Part shown: one piece after another, positions 50,018 through 59,297 of the stretch
How the letters are laid out: each line of letters opens with the position of its first letter
Numbering within the stretch: position 1 is the stretch's first letter
Assembly: GCF_014204795.1 (NCBI RefSeq)
Contig: NZ_JACHMB010000001.1
Location: 2,976,001-3,040,000 of the forward strand
Direction of reading: 5' to 3'
DNA: 64,000 nt
Origin: Nonomuraea jabiensis
Lineage (GTDB): Bacteria > Actinomycetota > Actinomycetes > Streptosporangiales > Streptosporangiaceae
Position numbers and translations under genes: made by a program
Notes under the pieces: model-generated
Seen by the model: only the letters and a program-made list of their open reading frames with translations
Database searches by the model: none
What the model was told of the DNA's origin: nothing

Positions 50018-52177
50018 GTGTCGTCGTCCTCCAGCTCGGGCATTCGCGTGATCCGTAAGGCCACGCTGCTCGCCGCGCTGCTCGCCCTCACCGTGGTGGC
50101 GACCGCGCCCGGCGCGGCTGCCACGAAGTCCGCGAAGGCGAGCAGGCAGACCCTGGCCGTGTCGATCTCGTCGATCTCGCCTCAGGTGCCGACCGCGCAG
50201 ACCGATGTGATCAAGTTCACCGGCACCCTCCGCAACGACAGCGGCACGCCGCAGAGCAGCCTGCGCGTACGCCTGCGTTACTCCTCGCAGAAGCTCCCCG
50301 ACCGCGCCGCCCTGGCCACCTACCAGAGCGACCAGAACCCCGCGACTCTGTGGGGCATCGGCTCCCAGAACTCGTTCATGGACATCCCGGCGCTGGCCGC
50401 CGGCGCCCAGGCGCGATGGGAGTTCACCGCGACGCCCGTGCAGCTCGGCTACCGCTCGTTCGGGGTCTACCCGGTGGCCGTGGAGGTGATCCAGAACGGC
50501 GTGCAGGTCATGACGCAGCGCACGTACCTCACCTACGCGCCGCCCACGGTGCCGAAGCTGCCGCGCAACAAGCTGGCCATCGCCCTGCCGGTCATCGACC
50601 AGCCCCATCGCGGGACCGACCGCGACGCGAAGAGCGGCGCGCCGCTGTTCGTGGACGACAAGCTGAGCCAGTCGATCACCGGCAAGGGGCGCCTGGCCGA
50701 CCTGGCGCGCATCGCGCAGGCCGCGCCCAAGGCCGTCACCTGGTTCGTCGAGCCCTCGCTGCTCGACGACCTCGACGCGATGAAGAACAAGTACCTGGTC
50801 AAGGTCAAGGGCAAGGACGAGACGCAGGAGAAGCCCGCCAACCCCGAGGCCGCCAACTGGCTGACGACCATGCGCACCGCGCTGGCCGGCTCTCCCGTGG
50901 TCGCGGTCCCGTACGCCGATCCCGACGTGGCCGCGCTCGCGCACCAGGGGCTGGACACGCAGACCGGCCGGGCGATCGAGCTGGGCCGGCAGAAGGCCGC
51001 CGCGCTGCTCCAGCGCGAGGTCAAGACCAACATCAACTGGCCGCCCGCGGGCATGCTCGACGCCGACGCGCTCGACCTGCTCTCGGTCAGCAAGGACCCG
51101 GTCGACACGGTCCTGCTCAACTCCACCAACCTGCCGCCGCAGCCCCCCGTGCCGTTCACGCCCGACGCCGCCGGCACGCTCGACTCGGTGAACGGGCCCG
51201 TCACCGCGCTGGTCGCCGACGCCGAGCTGAGCAAGCTCTTCGAGCCCGCGGCGCCCACGTCCGTGCTGCTCAGCACGCAGCATTTCATCGCCGAGACGGC
51301 CATGATCGCCGCGGAGGCCGGCCAGACCTCGCCCAGGTCCATCGTCATCGCCCCGTCGCGCCGGTGGGACCCCAACCCGACGCTCGTCAACGCGCTGCTG
51401 AGGACCGCGAACAAGCTGCCGTGGCTGCGCCTGACCCCGCTGGATTCGATCAAGAAGTCCAAACTGTCGGTCCCGCGCGCCGGGCTGACCTACACCGACC
51501 AGGACCGCAAGGAAGAGCTGAGCGCGAAATACCTCACCCCGGTCAAGGACGTCACGTCGAAGGCGCAGCTCACCTCCCTGATCACGGCGGAGAAGACGCC
51601 GTCGAGCTTCGACGCGGCGGTCCTGCGGCTGACCTCCTCGGCCTGGCGCAACAGCACCCGCGCGGGCCGCGCGGTGACCAAGCAAGTAAGCATCGCGGTG
51701 ACGGAGCAGACCGAGAAGATCGAGATCACCGGGTCGGGCCCCAACCGGACGCGCACGCTGGCGGGCAGCAGCGGCCAGGTCCCGATCAGCGTCAAGAACG
51801 AGCTGGGCGTGGAGATCGCCCTCTACATCGACGTCACGTCCAACAACCCCGAGCTGCTGCAGGTCGACTTCCCGCAGAAGGAGCCGATGAAGATCGGCCC
51901 CCGGCAGAGCGGCATGGTCCAGGTGAAGATGAACGCCGCCCCCGGCACCAGCGGCGACGCGACGGTGACCGTGCAGCTCAAGACCTCCGACAACCAGCCG
52001 TACGGCAAGCCGCAGCGGCTGACCATCCGCACCACCGGCTACACCGGGATCGCCTCGGTGATCGTGGGCGCCGCCCTGACCGTGATGCTCGCCGCCGTGG
52101 TGATGCGAGTGCTGCGGCGCAGGTCGGAGCGGAAGCTCGCGCACGCGGCCAAGACCCGGGAGAATGAGAACGTATGA
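50018..52177 (+). CDS. DUF6049 exported membrane-anchored protein
   Basis: Large protein of 719 residues: signal peptide (about 12-36, LLAALLALTVVATAPGAAA), a long extracytoplasmic region with immunoglobulin-like stretches (for example GTLRNDSGTPQSSLRVRLRY and VTSNNPELLQVDF), and a C-terminal TM helix (IVGAALTVMLAAVVMRV) with a basic tail. It overlaps murJ by ATGA, as in Rv3909-Rv3910. The conserved coupling suggests a role in lipid II export or septal wall synthesis, but no activity is known. Confidence 0.88.
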   Translation: MSSSSSSGIRVIRKATLLAALLALTVVATAPGAAATKSAKASRQTLAVSISSISPQVPTAQTDVIKFTGTLRNDSGTPQSSLRVRLRYSSQKLPDRAALATYQSDQNPATLWGIGSQNSFMDIPALAAGAQARWEFTATPVQLGYRSFGVYPVAVEVIQNGVQVMTQRTYLTYAPPTVPKLPRNKLAIALPVIDQPHRGTDRDAKSGAPLFVDDKLSQSITGKGRLADLARIAQAAPKAVTWFVEPSLLDDLDAMKNKYLVKVKGKDETQEKPANPEAANWLTTMRTALAGSPVVAVPYADPDVAALAHQGLDTQTGRAIELGRQKAAALLQREVKTNINWPPAGMLDADALDLLSVSKDPVDTVLLNSTNLPPQPPVPFTPDAAGTLDSVNGPVTALVADAELSKLFEPAAPTSVLLSTQHFIAETAMIAAEAGQTSPRSIVIAPSRRWDPNPTLVNALLRTANKLPWLRLTPLDSIKKSKLSVPRAGLTYTDQDRKEELSAKYLTPVKDVTSKAQLTSLITAEKTPSSFDAAVLRLTSSAWRNSTRAGRAVTKQVSIAVTEQTEKIEITGSGPNRTRTLAGSSGQVPISVKNELGVEIALYIDVTSNNPELLQVDFPQKEPMKIGPRQSGMVQVKMNAAPGTSGDATVTVQLKTSDNQPYGKPQRLTIRTTGYTGIASVIVGAALTVMLAAVVMRVLRRRSERKLAHAAKTRENENV

Positions 52178-53781
52178 GTCGCATGCTTCGGGCCAGCGCC
52201 ATCATGGCGGCGGGCACGATGGTGTCCAGGGTCACGGGGTTCGTGCGGACCATGGTGCTGGCCTACGCCATCGGCACGAAGGCGCTGGGCGACTCCTACA
52301 ACGCGGCGTACGCGATCCCGTACAGCATCCTCGACCTGCTGCTGCTCGGCGTGCTGAGCAGCGTCGTGGTGCCGATGATCGTGCGGGCCCAGCAGCACGA
52401 CGCCGACGGCGGCCGGGCGTACGAGCAGCGGCTGCTGACGATCTCGGCGGTGGCGCTGATCGTGGTGGCGGTGCTGGCGGTGTTCGGCGCGCCGCTGCTG
52501 ATCGACCTCTACACCGACTGGGCGCCGGGCAGCCCCAAGTTCGAGGTCGCGGTCACGCTGGCCCGCTTCATCCTGCCGCAGCTCGCCTTCTTCGGCGTGG
52601 GCGCGGTGGCGGGCGCCATCCTCAACACCCGCGACCGCTACGGCGCGCCCATGTGGGCGCCGGTGGTCAACAACCTGGTCGTCATCTGCGTGTTCCTGGC
52701 CTACGCCATGGTCGGCGGCGAGCGCGACAACATCGAGCAGATCAGCACCGGCGACATGGCGCTGCTCGGTCTCGGCACCACGGCGGGCATCGTGGCCCAG
52801 GCGGCCATCCTGATCGTGGCGCTCAAGCGGGTCGGGTTCGCCTTCGTGCCCCGCTTCGACGTGCGCAACGCGCGGCTGGGCGAGATGGCCAGGGCGGGCG
52901 TCTGGACGATCGGCTACGTGATCGTCACCCAGCTCGGCTTCATGCTGACCACCAACCTGGCCAGCGCGGCGGGCGACGCGGTCGAGGGGCACGGCATCAG
53001 CCCGTACACGCTGGCGTTCCAGCTCTTCCAGCTCCCGTACGGCGTCATCGGCGTCTCGGTGATCACCGCGATGCTGCCCAGGATGAGCCGGGCCGTCGGC
53101 GAGGGGCGCTTCCACGACGTGCGCAGCGAGTTCGGGTCGAGCGTGCGGCTGATCTGCTCGCTGATGGTGCCGGTCTCGCTGCTGCTCATGGTGCTCGGGC
53201 CGGCCATCACCGTGCCCATCTACGGCCACGGCGCCAACAGCGTCGCGGACGCCGTCTACATCGGCAACGTGCTGCAGGTCTACGGGCTCGCGCTGGTGCC
53301 GTTCGCGCTGTTCCAGCTGTTGCTGCGGGTCTTCTACAGCTTCGGCGACACCCGTACGCCGGTGTTCGTCGGCGCCGCCACCACGGCGGCCAACGCGGCC
53401 CTCATGCTGGTGTTCAACGCGTTGCTGCCGGCCCGGTACCTGGTGATGGGGCTGGCGCTCGCGTACGCCATCGCGTACGCGCTGGGCGCGGTCGGGGCGT
53501 GGCTGCTGGCCAGTCGCCGGGTCAGAGGGCTCGGTGGCTGGACCATCGGCATGGCGTTGACCAGGATGTACCTGGCGGCCCTGCCCACCGCTGTGGTGGC
53601 GCTCGCGGCGGTTTGGGTAGTCACGGGGGTGTTCGCCGGGCTAGGGTTCGTCAACTCGCTGATCGTCCTTGCGGTCGGCGGGGGCCTCGGGTTGCTGCTC
53701 TATCTAGGCGTCGCGCACAGAATGCGCATCCCCGAGGTCAATTCCATCGTTGGGATGGTCGCTGGGCGGGTAGGCCGGTAA
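52174..53781 (+). CDS. murJ: Lipid II flippase MurJ
   Basis: Polytopic protein of 535 residues with about 14 TM helices; MviN/MurJ signatures RASAIMAAGTMVSRVTGFVRT, LLGVLSSVVVPMIV and the Arg-rich cavity region. It moves lipid-linked peptidoglycan precursor across the membrane. In Mycobacterium the same gene is fused to a pseudokinase and an exported sensor domain; here these are encoded separately by the next gene. Start overlaps the DUF6049 stop. Confidence 0.95.
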   Translation: MSRMLRASAIMAAGTMVSRVTGFVRTMVLAYAIGTKALGDSYNAAYAIPYSILDLLLLGVLSSVVVPMIVRAQQHDADGGRAYEQRLLTISAVALIVVAVLAVFGAPLLIDLYTDWAPGSPKFEVAVTLARFILPQLAFFGVGAVAGAILNTRDRYGAPMWAPVVNNLVVICVFLAYAMVGGERDNIEQISTGDMALLGLGTTAGIVAQAAILIVALKRVGFAFVPRFDVRNARLGEMARAGVWTIGYVIVTQLGFMLTTNLASAAGDAVEGHGISPYTLAFQLFQLPYGVIGVSVITAMLPRMSRAVGEGRFHDVRSEFGSSVRLICSLMVPVSLLLMVLGPAITVPIYGHGANSVADAVYIGNVLQVYGLALVPFALFQLLLRVFYSFGDTRTPVFVGAATTAANAALMLVFNALLPARYLVMGLALAYAIAYALGAVGAWLLASRRVRGLGGWTIGMALTRMYLAALPTAVVALAAVWVVTGVFAGLGFVNSLIVLAVGGGLGLLLYLGVAHRMRIPEVNSIVGMVAGRVGR

Positions 53782-53947
53782 AGAACGCGGGCCGAATCCA
53801 CTCGGCACTAACATGGAGCCCGACACGCGCGAATGGAAGCAGGAGGGGCGTGGGCGGATCCACCCGGCATAGCGTGCCTTCGTGGGACACCACCACGCAG
53901 GTGAGTCGAGTCATGAACACGCCCGATCGGCCAAGCGGAGTGAACCT

Positions 53948-55459
53948 GTGAGCACGTCGGCCGTCGAACCCGGCACCCGTCTGGCCGAGCGCTTCCGGCT
54001 CGAGGACCGCGTCAGCGAGTCCGACGGAGCCACGCTCTGGAAAGCCATCGATGAGATCCTCGCGCGTCCGGTGGCCGTCCACACCTTCGCGCCCGACTTC
54101 CCCCGCGTCCACGAGGTGGTCACGGCCGCCCGCGCGGCGAGCAGGCTGACCGACCCGCGCCTGACGCAGGTGTTCGACGCCGCGGAGGACGACAAGGCCG
54201 CCTACGTCGTCAGCGAGTGGGTCACCGGCGAGTCGCTGACGGACCTGCTCGCCTCCGGCCCGCTGGAGCCCGAGCGCGCGGCCGGGCTGGTGGCCGAGGC
54301 CGCCGAGGCGCTCGCGCACGCCCACGAGGCGCAGCTCTACCACCTGTGCCTGCGCCCCTCCCACCTGGTGTGGACGACGGGCAACACGGTCAAGGTGCTC
54401 GGCGTGGCCGTCGACGCGGCCCTGTCCGGGCTCACCACCGACCAGCCGGCCCTCGACGACGCCGAGGGGCTGGGCCGGCTGCTGTACGCCGGGCTGACCG
54501 GCCACTGGCCGGGCGACGAGGAAGAGGGCGGCCTGCCCGCGGCGCCCATGACCGACGGCCACTTCTGCACGCCCCGGCAGGTCACCGCCGGCGTGCCGAG
54601 CTACCTCGACACGGTGACCGTGCGCGCGTGCCTGCCCGAGTCGCGCAAGGGCACGGGCGCGCTGGCCAGCCCGGCCGACGTGGCCGAGGCGCTGTCCGGC
54701 GTGGCCAGGCCCATGCCGATCCCGATCGCCTACCCCTCGACCCCCGCGGTGGCCTCCGCCTCCCACACCGAGGGCCTGGACCTCGTCCACCGCCAGCAGC
54801 TCACCGTCCCGCCGAGCCCGCCCCCGCAGCCGCGCCGCCCCTCGGGCGGTGGCAGCACGCTCAACCGCGTGCTGATGACGCTGGTCGTGCTGCTCGTCAT
54901 CGCGGCCGTCGGCGTCGGCGCCTGGACGATCGGCCGCAGCCTGGGCAGCCCGACCAAGCCCGAGGCGTCGGGCTCCAGCCCCAGCACCTCCGCGTCCGCC
55001 TCGGCCGAGGTCCAGACCGTCAAGCCGAAGAAGGCCCAGGGCTTCGACCCGCTCGGCGACAACAAGGAGAAGCCCGAAATGGCCGACCTGGCCATCGACG
55101 GCAAGCCCGGCACGCTGTGGAAGACGGAGCGCTACGACAGCGCCGACCTGGGCAATCTCAAGAAGGGCGTCGGTCTGCTGCTCGACATGGGCAAGTCCAT
55201 GCAGATCAGCGACGTGGTCGCTACGCTGTCCGATGCTTCGGGCGCGAGCGTCGAACTCAAGGTGGGCGACTCTCCCGATCTGTCGTCACTGAAGACGGTG
55301 GCGACCGAGAAGAACGCCGCAGGTAAGACGACTCTTACCCCTGGTGAGCCGGCAACTGGACAGTACGTTTTGATCTGGTTTACCCGGGTTCCGATGGATG
55401 GGGGCGAGTTTCATGGCACCATCTATGAAGTAGTGGTGCACTCTCCCGGATCGGCATAA
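53948..55459 (+). CDS. MurJ-associated pseudokinase with extracytoplasmic discoidin-like domain
   Basis: Protein of 503 residues from GTG 53948 (GGAG site). A Ser/Thr-kinase fold (about 5-250) lacks catalytic residues: no ATP-binding Lys (VAVHTFAPD), catalytic loop LYHLCLRPSHLV instead of HRDLKPxN, and VLGVAVDAA instead of DFG. A Pro-rich linker, a TM helix (about 304-328), a Ser/Ala linker and a discoidin-like domain (ending FTRVPMDGGEFHGTIYEVVV) follow. In mycobacteria the equivalent parts are fused to MviN and bind the FHA protein FhaA when phosphorylated. It likely regulates MurJ. Confidence 0.88.
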   Translation: MSTSAVEPGTRLAERFRLEDRVSESDGATLWKAIDEILARPVAVHTFAPDFPRVHEVVTAARAASRLTDPRLTQVFDAAEDDKAAYVVSEWVTGESLTDLLASGPLEPERAAGLVAEAAEALAHAHEAQLYHLCLRPSHLVWTTGNTVKVLGVAVDAALSGLTTDQPALDDAEGLGRLLYAGLTGHWPGDEEEGGLPAAPMTDGHFCTPRQVTAGVPSYLDTVTVRACLPESRKGTGALASPADVAEALSGVARPMPIPIAYPSTPAVASASHTEGLDLVHRQQLTVPPSPPPQPRRPSGGGSTLNRVLMTLVVLLVIAAVGVGAWTIGRSLGSPTKPEASGSSPSTSASASAEVQTVKPKKAQGFDPLGDNKEKPEMADLAIDGKPGTLWKTERYDSADLGNLKKGVGLLLDMGKSMQISDVVATLSDASGASVELKVGDSPDLSSLKTVATEKNAAGKTTLTPGEPATGQYVLIWFTRVPMDGGEFHGTIYEVVVHSPGSA

Positions 55460-55474
55460 CCAGGAATCTCTCTT

Positions 55475-56110
55475 GTGAACTCCCCACCCGAGACACCCTC
55501 AGCAGCGGAGCGGCCGGCGGTCACAGACGCCGAGCTGCTGACCGCGCACATCAACGGGGATCCTCACGCCTTCAGCGAAATCGTCAAACGGCACCGCGAC
55601 CGCATGTGGGCGGTCGCCCTGCGTACGCTCGGTGACCCCGACGAGGCCGCCGACGCCGTGCAGGACGCCTTCGTCTCCGCATATCGCAAGGCCGCCACGT
55701 TTCGCGGCGAGGCGGCCGTCACGACCTGGCTCCACCGGATCGTGGTCAACGCCTGCCTCGACAGGATGCGCCGTAAATCGGTCAGGCCTGTCGCCGACGA
55801 CGAGCTGATCGAGGCCGCTGAGCGCGAGACCCCTCTGCCCGACCAGACCGTCGAACGCGAAGTCTCCATGGAGGTCTCCGCAGCATTGAAACTCCTGCCC
55901 AGCGACCAGCGGGCGGCTCTCGTCCTCGTCGACATGATGGGTTATTCGGTCGAAGACGCAGCTCAGGTGCTCCAGGTGCCGAGCGGCACGGTCAAGAGCC
56001 GGTGCGCTCGGGGGCGCGCGAAACTTGCCCCAATTCTTTCCCATCTGCGGAACCGATCGGACCTCAATCGCGTCTCATCCGCGAAGGGAGCAGAACTTCG
56101 TGACGGGTGA
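55475..56110 (+). CDS. sigM: ECF sigma factor SigM
   Basis: ECF sigma factor of 211 residues from GTG 55475. Region 2: HAFSEIVKRHRDRMWAVALRT and DEAADAVQDAFVSAYRKAATF; region 4: LPSDQRAALVLVDMMGYSVEDAAQVLQVPSGTVKSRCARGRAKL. It lies in the conserved murJ-sigM-antisigma-trxB-trxA order (Rv3911-Rv3914). Activity is probably held by the overlapping downstream anti-sigma gene and may govern envelope or redox stress genes. Confidence 0.93.
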   Translation: MNSPPETPSAAERPAVTDAELLTAHINGDPHAFSEIVKRHRDRMWAVALRTLGDPDEAADAVQDAFVSAYRKAATFRGEAAVTTWLHRIVVNACLDRMRRKSVRPVADDELIEAAERETPLPDQTVEREVSMEVSAALKLLPSDQRAALVLVDMMGYSVEDAAQVLQVPSGTVKSRCARGRAKLAPILSHLRNRSDLNRVSSAKGAELRDG

Positions 56111-57002
56111 TACGCACTACGATCTGGAAATCCTGGCCGAGCTGGCCGAGGGTCTCCTAGACGTCGACACGGCGCGCCGGGTCCGCGAGCATCTCGCGGT
56201 CTGCGACCCATGCGGGGAGCTACTGGCAGACCTGGCGGCGGTTCGCGAGGTGCTCGCGGCGACCCCCACACCGGCCATGCCGATGGGTGTCGCACTGCGC
56301 ATCGACAAGGCCCTGGCCGCCGAGGCGGAGTCCCGGCGGGGAGGCGTCGGCCTCGTGGAGACGCCCGACTGGGACGAGCTCATGCGGGACGCCCCGTGGG
56401 AACGACCGGTCGAGGTGGCCGCTGAGGCGGCCCCCGAGCCGGTGCGCCTGGGCGTCGTCTCCGACGACGGCACGATCGTCCCGGCCAGGCCATCTCGCCG
56501 GCGCCGATGGGCGATGCCCGCGATCGCGGCCGCGGCGGCGGTCGCCGTGGTCGGCACCGCGGTGGCCTCGACCGGGCTGCTCGCGAGCGGCGGCGGAGGC
56601 GGCAGCAGCAGCATCGACGTGATGGCCGGCGGCGCCACCGAGACCTCCGCGGTCCCCTCGACCCCGGCCAAGGTCCCCACTATGGCCAGGTCCTACGGGC
56701 TGACCGACAGCGGTCACAACTACAGTGACCAGGACCTGCGCCAGCCGCTCGAAGGCATGTTCGGCTTCCAGCGCATGGTGGGTGGCGGCTCCGACGACGA
56801 CGGCAAGGTCGACAAGTGCGTGAAGCGGGTCTCGAGCCGCTCCAGGCTGCCGGCGTACGCGGTCGACCAGGGCCAGTACAACGGCCAGGAGGCGCTCATC
56901 GTGGCCTCGTGGAAGGACAAGGCCAGCCAGAGGCTGCGCATCGACATCGTCGACCCGTTCAACTGCAAGAACCTGCGTAAGCCCACACTGGGCCGCTGGT
57001 AA
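56100..57002 (+). CDS. Zinc-finger anti-sigma factor for SigM (RsmA-like)
   Basis: Membrane-anchored protein of 300 residues from GTG 56100 overlapping sigM by 11 bp. The N-terminal ZAS motif HLAVCDPC (H-x3-C-x2-C, about residues 31-38) binds the sigma factor, probably redox-sensitive through zinc. A TM helix (about 140-165, AIAAAAAVAVVGTAVASTGLL) leads to an external domain with two Cys (KCVKR, FNCKN). Sensing presumably comes from outside, with release of SigM on stress. Confidence 0.9.
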   Translation: MTGDTHYDLEILAELAEGLLDVDTARRVREHLAVCDPCGELLADLAAVREVLAATPTPAMPMGVALRIDKALAAEAESRRGGVGLVETPDWDELMRDAPWERPVEVAAEAAPEPVRLGVVSDDGTIVPARPSRRRRWAMPAIAAAAAVAVVGTAVASTGLLASGGGGGSSSIDVMAGGATETSAVPSTPAKVPTMARSYGLTDSGHNYSDQDLRQPLEGMFGFQRMVGGGSDDDGKVDKCVKRVSSRSRLPAYAVDQGQYNGQEALIVASWKDKASQRLRIDIVDPFNCKNLRKPTLGRW

Positions 57003-57016
57003 AGGACCTACGCGTC

Positions 57017-57038
57017 AGAGCCCGCCTCGGCGGGCTCT
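57017..57038 (+). terminator. Rho-independent terminator after the anti-sigma gene
   Basis: Perfect stem agagcccgcc/ggcgggctct with a 2-base centre followed by tttc. It separates the sigM operon from trxB. Confidence 0.85.
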
Positions 57039-57134
57039 TTCGCTTTGTGCGAGCGTTGTGTGCGGGGCCGGGAATCAGCGCGGCCTAGGATCTGTTGACG
57101 CCGGTGCAACACCAGACGAGGAAGGCGTGGAGCG

Positions 57135-58067
57135 TTGAGCGACGTTCGTAACGTGATCATTATTGGATCCGGCCCAGCTGGCTACACCGCGGCCGTCTAC
57201 TCCGCGCGCGCCGAGCTCAAGCCGCTGGTCTTCGAGGGTTCCGTGACAGCCGGTGGCGCTCTCATGAACACCACCGACGTGGAGAACTTCCCGGGTTTCC
57301 CCGACGGCATCATGGGCCCCGACCTCATGGACAACCTGCGCAAGCAGGCCGAGCGGTTCGGCGCCGAGCTGGTCGCCGACGACGTGGTCGAGGTGGACCT
57401 GGAGGCGAACCCCAAGGTCGTCAAGACCTACACCGACACCTACTACGCCAAGTCGGTCATCCTGGCGATGGGCTCCGGCTACCGCGAGCTCGGCCTGGAG
57501 AACGAGAAGCGCCTGTCCGGGCGTGGCGTGTCCTGGTGTGCGACGTGTGACGGCTTCTTCTTCCGCAACAAGGACATCGTGGTCGTCGGCGGCGGCGACA
57601 CGGCGATGGAGGAGGCCACGTTCCTCACCAGGTTCGGCCGCATGGTGACGGTGGTGCACCGCCGCGACGAGCTGCGCGCCAGCAAGATCATGCAGGAGCG
57701 GGCGCTCGCGAACGAAAAGATCCGTTTCGTCTGGGACTCCGAGGTCGTCGACGTGCTCGGCGACTCCCGCGTCGAGGCCGTGCGGCTGCGTAACGTCAAG
57801 ACCGGCGAGGAATGCGAGCTGGCCACCGACGCGTTGTTCATCGCGATCGGCCACGACCCGCGCACCGATCTGGTCAAGGGGCAGATCGACCTCGACGCGG
57901 ACGGCTACATCAAGGTGGCCTCGCCGTCCACGGCGACCAACATCGACGGTGTGTTCGCCGCGGGAGACGTTGTCGACCACACCTACCGTCAGGCCATCAC
58001 CGCTGCCGGCACCGGCTGCGCGGCCTCGCTCGACTCCGAGCGCTGGCTGGCGAACAACGAGAAGTGA
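57135..58067 (+). CDS. trxB: Thioredoxin reductase
   Basis: FAD/NADPH flavoprotein of 310 residues from TTG 57135 (GAGGAAGG site). FAD site [18 protein letters not shown]; redox centre CATC (Cys135 and Cys138); NADPH site [13 protein letters not shown]-terminal FAD contact [16 protein letters not shown]. It keeps thioredoxin, encoded 15 bp downstream, reduced. The divergent spacer before it (57039-57134) probably has its own promoter. Confidence 0.97.
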   Translation: MSDVRNVIIIGSGPAGYTAAVYSARAELKPLVFEGSVTAGGALMNTTDVENFPGFPDGIMGPDLMDNLRKQAERFGAELVADDVVEVDLEANPKVVKTYTDTYYAKSVILAMGSGYRELGLENEKRLSGRGVSWCATCDGFFFRNKDIVVVGGGDTAMEEATFLTRFGRMVTVVHRRDELRASKIMQERALANEKIRFVWDSEVVDVLGDSRVEAVRLRNVKTGEECELATDALFIAIGHDPRTDLVKGQIDLDADGYIKVASPSTATNIDGVFAAGDVVDHTYRQAITAAGTGCAASLDSERWLANNEK

Positions 58068-58081
58068 GTAAGGAGCGCACC

Positions 58082-58396
58082 GTGAAGGCTGTCACCGACG
58101 CCTCTTTCGAAGCCGACGTCCTCAAGAGCGACAAGGCCGTGCTGGTCGATTTCTGGGCCGAGTGGTGCGGGCCGTGCCGTCAGGTGGCCCCCATCCTGGA
58201 GGAGATCGCCAAGGAGCACGGCGACAAGCTGGAGATCGTCAAGCTCAACATTGACGAGAACCCCGACGTTCCGCGCCAGTACGGTGTGCTCCAGATCCCC
58301 ACGATGAACGTCTACAAGAACGGCGAGGTCGTGAAGCAGATCATCGGCGCCAAGCCGAAGGCCATGCTGCTGCGCGAGCTCGACGGCATCATCTAG
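58082..58396 (+). CDS. trxA: Thioredoxin
   Basis: Thioredoxin of 104 residues from GTG 58082 with AAGGAG upstream. Active site WCGPC (Cys29 and Cys32), and the cis-Pro loop IPTMNVYKNGE is intact. Forms the disulfide-reducing pair with TrxB. In many actinobacteria the peptidoglycan regulator gene cwlM follows; here it does not. Confidence 0.97.
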   Translation: MKAVTDASFEADVLKSDKAVLVDFWAEWCGPCRQVAPILEEIAKEHGDKLEIVKLNIDENPDVPRQYGVLQIPTMNVYKNGEVVKQIIGAKPKAMLLRELDGII

Positions 58397-58421
58397 CCCG
58401 CTCTCCCGCGGCGCGCGCCCG

Positions 58422-58444
58422 GCCCCCCGCCCCTGGCGGGGGGC
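58422..58444 (+). terminator. Rho-independent terminator after trxA
   Basis: Perfect 10-bp stem gccccccgcc/ggcggggggc, 3-base loop, then ttt, 25 bp after the trxA stop. Confidence 0.85.
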
Positions 58445-58503
58445 TTTCCGCGTTCTCCCGGTCGTACGGACCTGCGAGCCGCTTGTACGGGCCTGTGCGG
58501 TCG

Positions 58504-59121
58504 TCAGACGGGACGTAGCGCCCGTTCCGGACTCATGGAGCCCAGGAGTCGCTCCAAAGCCACCTCGACGTCCTCACGCCACGAGACGGCGGTCTTGAGC
58601 TCCAGCCGGAGCCGCGGAAAACGCAAATGCGGACGAACCGTCTTAAAACCAACAGAAAGGAAGTATTCCGCCGGAACTACGCAACTAGGCTCTTCCCACT
58701 TGAGGTCGCCAAAAGCTTCAATGGCTTTCACACCACGCCTGGTCAGGTCTTTGGCGACGCCCTGGATCAGCATCCGCCCCAGCCCGCCACCCGAGAACTC
58801 CGGAATGATGTGCGCGGTCATCAGCAGCACGGCGTCGGCGCTGACCGGCGAGGTGGGGAAGGCCACCGACCGGGGGCTGTAGAGCGGCGGGCTGTAGAGC
58901 ACGAACCCGGCGGGCACCCCGTCGACGTAGACGATTTTCCCGCAGCTGCCCCACTCGAGCAGCGTGCCGGAGATCCAGGCCTCCTTCTCCAGCCCCGGAT
59001 CCCCCGACCGAACCGCCCGCTCCCCGCTCATGGGGTCAAGCTCCCAGAACACGCATCGCCTGCAGCGATGGGGCAGATCTTCGAGATTGTCCAGGGTTAT
59101 GTTGACCAGCCGGCGCGACAA
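58504..59121 (-). CDS. GNAT family N-acetyltransferase
   Basis: Protein of 205 residues, start probably TTG 59121. The N-terminal part has a Cys-rich opening (LPHRCRRCVFWELDP) typical of the GNAT protein found near parAB in actinobacteria. Acetyl-CoA motif A region: IIPEFSGGGLGRMLIQGVAKDL. It probably acetylates a small molecule or protein; substrate unknown. It converges on trxA and is divergent from the aminotransferase. Confidence 0.85.
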   Translation of the reverse strand: MSRRLVNITLDNLEDLPHRCRRCVFWELDPMSGERAVRSGDPGLEKEAWISGTLLEWGSCGKIVYVDGVPAGFVLYSPPLYSPRSVAFPTSPVSADAVLLMTAHIIPEFSGGGLGRMLIQGVAKDLTRRGVKAIEAFGDLKWEEPSCVVPAEYFLSVGFKTVRPHLRFPRLRLELKTAVSWREDVEVALERLLGSMSPERALRPV

Positions 59122-59297
59122 CTACGGCCCCCTGTCGTTGACCCGGAAAAGCCCGCGAAAACCGCGTCCACAGGTGGCATCGTAGCCCAGTGAAGATACC
59201 GCCAGCGGACACCACGACGGTCGAGCCCGTCACGGGCGACATGTCCGGTTAGCGTAATCTGGTATTTCAGTCCGATATGACACCTAGGAGGTGGGCC

